From assembly GCA_003561825.1 (NCBI GenBank), contig PWVO01000224.1, positions 1 to 6,587 of the forward strand: DNA of 6,587 bases, written 5' to 3'. This DNA comes from Candidatus Woesearchaeota archaeon (GTDB taxonomy: Archaea; Nanobdellota; Nanobdellia; Woesearchaeales; CG1-02-33-12). The notes beneath the pieces are model-generated. The model did not search any database and had not been told where the DNA came from. It was given only the letters and a program-made list of their open reading frames with translations. The translations under genes and the position numbers were made by a program. Within the stretch, counting starts at the first letter, position 1. Each line of letters opens with the position of its first letter. Positions 1-4,948 of this stretch are shown here, one piece after another.

Positions 1-1
1 A

Positions 2-289
2 GGAAAAAAGCCTTACGGCAGGTGCATCTTTTTAAGCAAAAAAAAAGAATGCTCAATACATGAAGTCAAGCCCCTGCAATGCGCAATAGGCAATTGCCAA
101 GAGCATGGCCTTGAAGCAGTCCAGTGGTTTATGCTCAATCATGCAGTAAGCCCTGAAAACACAGAGTCAGTAAGGCAGTGGCGCACATTTTTGATACAGA
201 ATGCGCCCATACCGGGAGGCTCTTTAGAAGAGCTAATCCCCGACAAAAAAAGCCTGAATTCAATACTGAATTATGAGGTGCTAAAATGA
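2..289 (+). CDS. YkgJ-type CxxCxxCC zinc/iron-chelating protein, C-terminal part
   Basis: This is an open frame running in from the left edge and ending at TGA 287-289 (95 residues visible, no start in the window). Cysteines at visible residues 8, 17, 27 and 32, in the context GRCIFL...ECSIHEVKPLQC...NC, match the second half of the YkgJ family (PF03692, putative zinc- or iron-chelating domain), whose usual pattern is C-x-F/L, C-x-I-H/Y, R/K-P-x-x-C. The family name motif CxxCxxCC would lie upstream, off the window. The family's biochemical role is poorly defined; metal binding through the cysteines is the accepted idea. The remaining 60 residues are a helical-looking tail without a motif I know. 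The stop overlaps the next start in ATGA (286-289), which suggests translational coupling. Family assignment is fairly good; function is unknown. Confidence 0.7.
   Translation, partial: GKKPYGRCIFLSKKKECSIHEVKPLQCAIGNCQEHGLEAVQWFMLNHAVSPENTESVRQWRTFLIQNAPIPGGSLEELIPDKKSLNSILNYEVLK
275..280 (+). promoter_or_regulatory. Shine-Dalgarno site GAGGTG inside the upstream gene
   Basis: GAGGTG lies 5 bases before the ATG at 286, within the last codons of the YkgJ-type gene. It supports 286 as the start, or the ATG at 292 with an 11-base spacing. Together with the ATGA overlap it points to coupled translation. Confidence 0.6.
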
Positions 290-624
290 TTATGAAATCA
301 AATGATAATGGAAACATGAACAAGCAGAAGATCTATCTTAGGTCAGGTGCAATCCTGAAATTCCTTTTAGGATCAGGCAAGATGGAAGACCTTATATTGT
401 GCAAAAGCAGTGAATATGACTTTGTTACATCTGACCAGGATTTGTATGAAGCCCTTGGCTCTTTGAAAGAATACGATGATTTCAACCAGAGAAAGATAGT
501 AAAGCTTCTTGAAGTAGCAGATGTAGTGCCATACAGGAATGTAAGCAGCCAGAAAAGAAAAATCCTCACTCATGAAAGAGTTGAGGCAATAAGGAAAATA
601 GCACTTAAAGAAAACGGAGAGTAA
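286..624 (+). CDS. Small protein, possible degenerate PIN-like domain
   Basis: This encodes 112 residues. I do not recognise it with certainty. The core after residue 13 (KIYLRSGAILKFLL, then a segment around residues 44-60 reading YDFVTSDQDLYEALGSL) resembles the first half of small PIN-domain proteins, where a hydrophobic strand ending in Asp (hhhD) is followed by a conserved Glu in a helix (here Glu55). The Asp expected after the first strand is Arg19, and the later Asp pair of active PIN nucleases is not evident. If it is a PIN fold, it is therefore probably not a working nuclease of the usual type. The length is also short for PIN (usually about 120-140). The start overlaps the upstream stop (ATGA). 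ATGs at 292 and 316 are alternatives, and the latter would begin just before the conserved-looking core. It lies 5 bases before the DUF3467 gene. A wholly different small fold remains possible. Confidence 0.75.
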   Translation: MIMKSNDNGNMNKQKIYLRSGAILKFLLGSGKMEDLILCKSSEYDFVTSDQDLYEALGSLKEYDDFNQRKIVKLLEVADVVPYRNVSSQKRKILTHERVEAIRKIALKENGE

Positions 625-629
625 ATAAA

Positions 630-992
630 ATGCCTGAAAAAAAGAAAATAAACATGAGCATAATAGAGGGAGATTCATTCTTTTCCCACGAGACATCAAT
701 AAACTTTAGCCCTACGCAGTTCATATTTGACTTCAGGAACATAACACCGAGGATTGACCCCAGAAGCCCTGAGGCAACACTTGTGCTGAAGCACAATGTG
801 GTTATGCTTGAGCCATACCATGCAAAGCAGTTCCTGTCCCTGCTTTCAAATGTAATAAAAAAGTATGAGTCAGACTTCGGCAAAATAGACCGGCCTGAAT
901 CACTGAAAAAATTACAGAAAAAAATCAAAAATCAAAAATCAGCAGAAGATCCAGCAGAAAAGCAATTCAAGTCCCAGAGCTATTTCGGCTGA
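630..992 (+). CDS. DUF3467 family protein
   Basis: This encodes 120 residues. Residues about 21-86 match the DUF3467 pattern (PF11950). A strand pair reads FSPTQFIFDFRNITP, then come a short variable stretch, a strand ending in a hydrophobic-x-P turn (VVMLEPYHAKQFL), and a helix ending in KKYESDFGKI, close to the family's usual 'hhLTPehAkrLhkaLqdni.kYE..fG.I'. These proteins are small (about 90-120 residues), found in bacteria and archaea, and have no established function. Residues 87-120 form a Lys/Gln-rich tail that looks disordered. GGAG at 616-619 sits 10 bases before the ATG. The gene follows the PIN-like gene by 5 bases and precedes dnaK by 35 bases, so co-transcription is likely. A link to the chaperone is suggested by position only. 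Confidence 0.85.
   Translation: MPEKKKINMSIIEGDSFFSHETSINFSPTQFIFDFRNITPRIDPRSPEATLVLKHNVVMLEPYHAKQFLSLLSNVIKKYESDFGKIDRPESLKKLQKKIKNQKSAEDPAEKQFKSQSYFG
920..940 (+). repeat. Three tandem 7-bp AAAAATC units inside the DUF3467 gene
   Basis: AAAAATC occurs three times head to tail in the Lys/Gln-rich tail of the DUF3467 coding region. The unit is 7 bases, so gain or loss of one copy would shift the frame; three copies together (21 bases) keep it. It may be chance in an A-rich region. Confidence 0.6.
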
Positions 993-1014
993 GCATTTTC
1001 AGAATCAAGTTATT

Positions 1015-1020
1015 GGAGGT
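1015..1020 (+). promoter_or_regulatory. Shine-Dalgarno site of dnaK
   Basis: GGAGGT lies 7 bases before ATG 1028. The in-frame TTG at 1013 overlaps this site, so TTG cannot be the start if the site is used. This fixes the DnaK start at 1028. Confidence 0.85.
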
Positions 1021-1027
1021 CAGAAAA

Positions 1028-2908
1028 ATGGCAGATGAAAATCAGAAAAAGGAAAAAATAATTGGTATAGATTTAGGAACAAGCAACTCAGCAGCAGCAG
1101 TTCTGCAGGGAGGCAAGCCAGTTATAATCCCAAGCTCTGAAGGCACAACAGCATACGGAAAGGCATTCCCTTCTGTTGTTGCATTCACAGAAGACAGCCA
1201 GATACTTGTCGGAGAGCCGGCAAGAAGGCAGGCAATATCAAACCCAGAAAGAACAATCACTGCGGCAAAAAGAAAAATGGGCACAAATTACAAGTACAGG
1301 ATAAACAACAAAGAATACACCCCGCAGCAGATATCAGCATTCATATTGCAGAAAATAAAAAGAGACGCAGAAGAGTTCATAGGAGAGAAAATAAAAAAGG
1401 CAGTAATAACCTGCCCCGCATACTTTGACGACAACCAGAGGCAGGCAACAAAAGACGCAGGAACAATTGCCGGCCTTGATGTAGTCAGGATAATAAACGA
1501 GCCAACAGCAGCATCACTTGCATACGGCCTTGACAGAAATGACCAGGATCTTAAAATACTTGTCTTTGATTTCGGAGGCGGAACACTTGATGTAACAATA
1601 ATGGAGTTCGGAGACGGCGTATTTGAGGTAAAAGCCACAAGCGGAGACACTAATTTAGGCGGAACAGACATGGATGAGGCACTTATAAACCACATAGCAG
1701 AAGAATTCAGAGCCAAAGAAGGCATTGATCTGAGAAAAGACAGTGTCGCAATGCAGAGGCTCAGGGAAGCAGCAGAAAAAGCAAAAATAGAGCTCTCAAC
1801 AACAATGGAAACAGAAATAAACCTTCCTTTCATAACAGCCTCAGGCGAAGGGCCCAAGCACTTAACAATGAAAATAAGGCGCTCAAAGCTTGAGGAGCTA
1901 GTTGAGCCAATTGTAAAAAAATGCAGGCAGCCAATAGAGCAGGCAATAAAAGACGCAAAGCTTGCAAAAGACAGCATAAGCAAAATCATACTTGTAGGCG
2001 GCCCAACAAGAATGCCAATCGTCAGAAAATTTGTTGAGGACTTCATAGGAAGGCAGGCAGAGCGCGGCATAGACCCAATGGAATGCGTTGCAACAGGCGC
2101 AGCAATCCAGGCAGGGGTTCTTGCAGGGGATGTAAAAGACATCCTCCTGCTTGATGTAACACCGCTTACATTAGGAATAGAAACACTGGGTGGAGTAAGA
2201 ACACCTCTGATAGAAAGAAACACAACAATCCCAACAAAAAAATCACAGATATTTTCAACAGCAACAGACAACCAGAACGCAGTAACAATAAACGTCCTCC
2301 AGGGCGAGCGCCCAATGGCCTCAGACAACAAAGCTTTAGGAAGATTTGACCTAATAGGCATACCCCCTGCGCCGAGAGGAGTGCCCCAGATAGAAGTTAC
2401 GTTTGACATAGACGCAAACGGAATTTTGCATGTAAGTGCAAAAGACCTCGGCACAGGCAAGGAGCAGTCAATAAAAATTACAGCGACCCAGAAGCTCAGC
2501 GAAGATGAAGTAGAAAGGATGAGAAAAGAGGCAGAAGCCCACGCAGAAGAAGACAAGAAAAGAAAAGAAGATGCAGAAATAATTAACCAGGCAGACACAC
2601 TTGTCTACACAACAGAGAAAATGCTTTCAGAAGTTGAGGGCAAAGCAAACACAAAAGAAATCAGCGAAGTGAAAGGCAAGATAATGGAGCTCAAAGAGCT
2701 GCTCAAGCCTGACAAAAAAGACCCTTCTGCAATAAAATCCAAGATGGACGAGATAAATGCCATGGTCCAGAAAATCTCAACAGAGCTTTACAAAAAAGCA
2801 GCAGAGGAGCAGGCAAAAAAGCAGCAGCAGTCCTCAGGCGCAGCCAAGCAAAACAAAGACGAGAAAGTAGTTGATGCAGACTACAAAGAAGAAGGCAGTG
2901 AAAAATAA
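1028..2908 (+). CDS. dnaK: Molecular chaperone DnaK (Hsp70)
   Basis: This is a full-length DnaK of 626 residues (family about 600-640). It is an ATP-driven cytosolic chaperone that binds exposed hydrophobic segments, working with DnaJ and GrpE. Visible landmarks are: phosphate loop 1 GIDLGTSNS at 13-21; MGTNYK near 84, where the roughly 23-residue insertion of Gram-negative DnaK is absent; phosphate loop 2 DFGGGTLD at 181-188; the adenosine-site motif LVGGPTRMP at 322-330; and the interdomain linker DVKDILLLDV at 368-377. The substrate-binding beta domain contains TPLTLGIETLGG and FDIDANGILHVSAKD. A charged helical lid follows, then a disordered Gln/Lys-rich tail ending in VVDADYKEE, like bacterial DnaK. 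It resembles Gram-positive-type bacterial DnaK closely, consistent with the known bacterial origin of archaeal dnaK. The start is ATG 1028. dnaJ follows by 33 bases. I see no obvious heat-shock element of its own upstream. Confidence 0.98.
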   Translation: MADENQKKEKIIGIDLGTSNSAAAVLQGGKPVIIPSSEGTTAYGKAFPSVVAFTEDSQILVGEPARRQAISNPERTITAAKRKMGTNYKYRINNKEYTPQQISAFILQKIKRDAEEFIGEKIKKAVITCPAYFDDNQRQATKDAGTIAGLDVVRIINEPTAASLAYGLDRNDQDLKILVFDFGGGTLDVTIMEFGDGVFEVKATSGDTNLGGTDMDEALINHIAEEFRAKEGIDLRKDSVAMQRLREAAEKAKIELSTTMETEINLPFITASGEGPKHLTMKIRRSKLEELVEPIVKKCRQPIEQAIKDAKLAKDSISKIILVGGPTRMPIVRKFVEDFIGRQAERGIDPMECVATGAAIQAGVLAGDVKDILLLDVTPLTLGIETLGGVRTPLIERNTTIPTKKSQIFSTATDNQNAVTINVLQGERPMASDNKALGRFDLIGIPPAPRGVPQIEVTFDIDANGILHVSAKDLGTGKEQSIKITATQKLSEDEVERMRKEAEAHAEEDKKRKEDAEIINQADTLVYTTEKMLSEVEGKANTKEISEVKGKIMELKELLKPDKKDPSAIKSKMDEINAMVQKISTELYKKAAEEQAKKQQQSSGAAKQNKDEKVVDADYKEEGSEK

Positions 2909-2916
2909 TCATTGCC

Positions 2917-2927
2917 TTTATTTTTTT
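2917..2927 (+). terminator. T-rich run between dnaK and dnaJ, possible partial terminator
   Basis: TTTATTTTTTT begins 9 bases after the dnaK stop. Runs of five or more T are enough to pause or end archaeal transcription. There is no room for a TATA-driven promoter between it and the dnaJ ATG, so dnaJ must be read through from upstream. This makes attenuation, not full stop, the likely effect, if any. Confidence 0.35.
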
Positions 2928-2941
2928 AAAAGGTTCCTATA

Positions 2942-4042
2942 ATGGCCAAAGACTACTACAAAACACTCGGGGTATCACAGAACGCATCTCAGGAAGAGAT
3001 AAAAAAAGCCTATAAGAATCTTGCAAAGAAATACCATCCGGACATAAACAAGTCAGACCCAACAGCCTCAGAAAAATTCAAGGAAATAAACGAAGCAGCA
3101 TCAGTCCTCGGAGACGAGAAAAAAAGAGCCCAGTACGACCGCTTTGGAACAGCCTCAGAAGGCTTTGGCGCAGGCTCTTCAGGCTTTGACTTCAGTGACT
3201 TCGGCTTCTCAGACTTTGGCTTTGATTTCGAGGACATATTTGACACATTTTTCAGCAGAGGCTTTGGCAGGCGTTCCCGGGGCCCGAAAAGGGGAGCAGA
3301 CCTTAGATACGACCTTGAGATAACTTTAGAGGAATCAGCATCAGGCGCAAAAAAAACAATCGTAGTGCCAAGAATGGAAAAATGCCCTGAATGCAGCGGC
3401 ACTGGAGCAGAAAAAGGCTCAGAAATCTCAAAATGCGACAGGTGCAACGGCGCTGGCCGCATAAGAGAGACAAGAAGAACACCATTCGGTCTGTTCTCAA
3501 CAACAGCAGCATGCCCCAAATGCAGAGGAGAGGGCACAGTAATAGAAAAGCCATGCAGTGAGTGCGACGGCACAGGCAGGGTCCACAAAGAAAGAAAAAT
3601 AGAAATAAATATCCCAAAAGGCATTGACCACGGCAATGAGCTCAGAATACCTGGAGGCGGCGAGGCAGGCATAAAAAACGGCACTGCAGGCGACCTATAC
3701 ATAGTAATCCACATCAAGCCTCATGACACATTCCAGAGAAAAGGCAATGACCTTTATTGCGAAGTCCCGGTATCATTCGCTCAGGCGGCCCTTGGCTCAG
3801 AGATAGAAGTTCCGACACTGGACGGAAAAGCAAAGCTTAAAATCCCGCCTGGCACCCAGACAGGCACAGTATTCAGGATGAAAGGAAAAGGAATTCCAAG
3901 CTTGAACAGCTTTGGCGCAGGATCTCAAAATGTAGAGATTGTTATCCAAACACCCAGGAAGCTGACAAAAAAGCAGAAAGAACTCCTGCATGAATTTGAA
4001 AAAGAGTCAAAAAAGAAAAAAGGCTTTTTCAGTTTTCTATAG
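2942..4042 (+). CDS. dnaJ: Chaperone protein DnaJ (Hsp40, type I)
   Basis: This is a complete 366-residue class A DnaJ (family about 370-380). It delivers unfolded clients to DnaK and triggers ATP hydrolysis. The J domain spans residues about 4-66, with the essential HPD at 32-34. The Gly/Phe region at 68-118 is unusually rich in a repeated DFSDFGF-like pattern and carries an acidic EDIFDTFF stretch at 97-104. The zinc-binding region has four CxxCxGxG motifs at 148-155, 165-172, 191-198 and 205-212, all intact, so two zinc sites should form. The C-terminal peptide-binding domains follow (LRIPGGGEAG, then VPTLDGKAKLKIPPGTQTG), and the protein ends in a lysine-rich KKKKGFFSFL tail. Only a weak AAGG ribosome site precedes the ATG. 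It is placed directly after dnaK, as usual for a functional pair. Confidence 0.98.
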   Translation: MAKDYYKTLGVSQNASQEEIKKAYKNLAKKYHPDINKSDPTASEKFKEINEAASVLGDEKKRAQYDRFGTASEGFGAGSSGFDFSDFGFSDFGFDFEDIFDTFFSRGFGRRSRGPKRGADLRYDLEITLEESASGAKKTIVVPRMEKCPECSGTGAEKGSEISKCDRCNGAGRIRETRRTPFGLFSTTAACPKCRGEGTVIEKPCSECDGTGRVHKERKIEINIPKGIDHGNELRIPGGGEAGIKNGTAGDLYIVIHIKPHDTFQRKGNDLYCEVPVSFAQAALGSEIEVPTLDGKAKLKIPPGTQTGTVFRMKGKGIPSLNSFGAGSQNVEIVIQTPRKLTKKQKELLHEFEKESKKKKGFFSFL

Positions 4043-4078
4043 CTAAACTATATATTTAGATAACTATTACTGACTATC

Positions 4079-4092
4079 GAAAAGTTTAAATA
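4079..4092 (+). promoter_or_regulatory. Archaeal BRE/TATA promoter of the lipoprotein gene
   Basis: The purine-rich GAAAAG (4079-4084, BRE-like) is followed by TTTAAATA (4085-4092). A start of transcription about 25 bases downstream would fall near 4113-4116, giving a leader of about 25 bases. A second, weaker TATA-like stretch, TATATATT, lies at 4049-4056. Confidence 0.65.
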
Positions 4093-4101
4093 GAACTTTT
4101 C
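4079..4101 (+). repeat. Perfect 8-bp inverted repeat across the TATA box, candidate operator
   Basis: GAAAAGTT (4079-4086) and AACTTTTC (4094-4101) are exact reverse complements separated by the 7 bases TAAATAG, so the dyad covers the BRE and TATA box of the lipoprotein gene. A dimeric regulator binding here would block TBP/TFB. It could instead be a weak hairpin ending dnaJ transcripts, as a T-rich stretch follows. Confidence 0.5.
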
Positions 4102-4125
4102 CATTTTATAATAACAACAATTTTT

Positions 4126-4132
4126 AGGGGTG
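4126..4132 (+). promoter_or_regulatory. Shine-Dalgarno site of the lipoprotein gene
   Basis: AGGGGTG lies 7 bases before ATG 4140, a good match to the archaeal 16S 3' end. It shows that this gene is translated from a leadered message, unlike its paralogue downstream. Confidence 0.65.
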
Positions 4133-4139
4133 TTAACTA

Positions 4140-4856
4140 ATGAAAAAAGAGATGCTTTTAGTTGGAATAATTTCTTTACTGCTTTTAATTAGCGGCTGCG
4201 GCCTTACAGAAACAAAATATGTCTGCCCTGACGGCACAATAGTGGAAAACATTGAGGACTGCAAGGATATCGAAGATATTCCTATAGACGAAGAAGATGA
4301 AATAGATTTAGAAGAGCCAGATGAAATAGACTATGAAGAAGATGATTACATCAGCACAATAAGAGTCAAGGAGGGCGAACTAGTGTCATTGAGGCCAATA
4401 GCAGAAGACCCTGACGGCGACCCATTAAGGTATGCATTTACCCCTCCTCTAAACACCGACGGCCAGTGGCAGACCCAGATGGGCGATGCAGGCACATACG
4501 AAATAGATGTAGTTGTCTCAGACGGCGAGCTCGAGGATGTCCAGACAGTCCTGCTTATAGTTGAGAGAGTCAACAGGCCTCCGGTTATAGAAATAGAAGA
4601 CGAAATAATTGTCAGGGAAGGGGAGAGAGTAGTGCTTGAGCCAGTTGTAACAGACCCTGACGGCGATGAGGTAACTGTTGAGTTTTCAGGCTGGATGAAC
4701 ACAAGCACATACCAGACAGACTTTGGGGACGCAGGCGAGTATACTGTCACAATCTCAGCTTCAGACGGCATAGACACAACAGAGGCAGATGTAACAATAA
4801 TCGTCGAGAAAGTCAACAGGCCCCCAAGAATACTGGATGTTGTCCTTGTGGAATAA
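4140..4856 (+). CDS. Lipoprotein with acidic tether and two Ig-like DPDGD domains
   Basis: This encodes 238 residues. A lipoprotein signal (MKKE, hydrophobic segment 5-18, lipobox ISGC with Cys20) predicts a lipid-anchored protein facing outward. Residues 26-42 form a small motif, KYVCPDGTIVENIEDCK, with Cys29 and Cys41, probably a disulphide loop. Residues 36-70 are a flexible spacer with 21 Asp/Glu in 35. Two domains of about 75-80 residues follow (71-146 and 147-227). Each has a VKEGE/VREGE opening, a DPDGD motif (likely Ca-binding or turn), a T-x-x-GDAG-x-Y strand, an SDG turn and an NRPP linker. They look like bacterial/archaeal Ig-like (cadherin/PKD-type) repeats, but I cannot name an exact family. 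The protein ends 11 residues after the last NRPP, without a further domain. A role in surface adhesion or envelope structure is inferred. The gene has its own promoter and a terminator. Confidence 0.9.
   Translation: MKKEMLLVGIISLLLLISGCGLTETKYVCPDGTIVENIEDCKDIEDIPIDEEDEIDLEEPDEIDYEEDDYISTIRVKEGELVSLRPIAEDPDGDPLRYAFTPPLNTDGQWQTQMGDAGTYEIDVVVSDGELEDVQTVLLIVERVNRPPVIEIEDEIIVREGERVVLEPVVTDPDGDEVTVEFSGWMNTSTYQTDFGDAGEYTVTISASDGIDTTEADVTIIVEKVNRPPRILDVVLVE
4398..4417 (+). repeat. 20-bp identity with the downstream paralogue, copy 1
   Basis: The 20 bases encoding AEDPDG and flanking codons in the first Ig-like domain are identical to 5069-5088 in the first domain of the next gene. This supports domain duplication or gene conversion between the two genes. 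Confidence 0.8.
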
Positions 4857-4862
4857 GCTTGC

Positions 4863-4885
4863 TTTCTTTTTTTCCTTGTTTTTTT
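4863..4885 (+). terminator. T-rich terminator after the lipoprotein gene
   Basis: Two T7 runs (4867-4873 and 4879-4885) in a pyrimidine-only stretch begin 6 bases after the stop, without a clear hairpin. This is the typical form of an archaeal intrinsic terminator. It separates the two surface-protein genes into different transcription units. Confidence 0.7.
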
Positions 4886-4908
4886 ACTCCTTTATAATGC
4901 TAAAAAAT

Positions 4909-4925
4909 AGAAAGGTTTTTATATA
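4909..4925 (+). promoter_or_regulatory. Archaeal BRE/TATA promoter of the five-domain protein, leaderless
   Basis: AGAAAGG (BRE-like, 4909-4915) precedes TTTTATATA (4917-4925). The box centre is about 28 bases before ATG 4949, so transcription should start at or within a few bases of the ATG. No Shine-Dalgarno site is present, consistent with a leaderless message. A short GGTT/AACC dyad (4914-4917 and 4925-4928) flanks the box. Confidence 0.7.
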
Positions 4926-4948
4926 ACCCATTGCCATTATTATCAAAA

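Noticed and set aside
135..323. 62-residue minus-strand frame near the left edge
   Set aside because: It overlaps the YkgJ-type reading frame with its conserved cysteines and the coupled start at 286.
373..699. Minus-strand frame with hydrophobic segments over the PIN-like and DUF3467 genes
   Set aside because: The apparent membrane segments arise from Lys/Glu codons (AAA, GAA) read backwards as Phe/Leu; both plus-strand genes are better supported.
920..940. AAAAATC units as a CRISPR or regulatory iteron array
   Set aside because: The units are too short, without spacers, and lie inside a coding frame.
1013..1027. TTG 1013 as an earlier dnaK start
   Set aside because: These codons are the ribosome binding site GGAGGT itself; ATG 1028 has ideal spacing and gives the normal DnaK N-terminus.
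1288..2598. 436-residue open frame on the minus strand opposite dnaK
   Set aside because: Long antisense frames opposite Hsp70 genes are a known codon-bias effect. The protein is a Ser/Ile/Phe-rich composition without recognisable domains, and dnaK is certain.
3010..3717. 235-residue open frame on the minus strand opposite dnaJ
   Set aside because: It mirrors the zinc-finger and Gly/Phe repeats of dnaJ, giving Ser/Pro/His-rich low-complexity sequence; no promoter or ribosome site is evident.
4049..4056. TATATATT as the main promoter of the lipoprotein gene
   Set aside because: It is a TATA-like sequence but has a poorer BRE than the box at 4085-4092, and would give a longer leader; kept only as a possible minor promoter.
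4346..4816. 156-residue minus-strand frame opposite the lipoprotein gene
   Set aside because: It is Ser/Thr/Val-rich, with repetition that simply mirrors the DPDGD codons of the plus strand.
4931..4948. TTG 4931 as the start of the five-domain protein
   Set aside because: It lies only a few bases after the TATA box, upstream of the expected transcription start, and would spoil the MKK signal peptide start.
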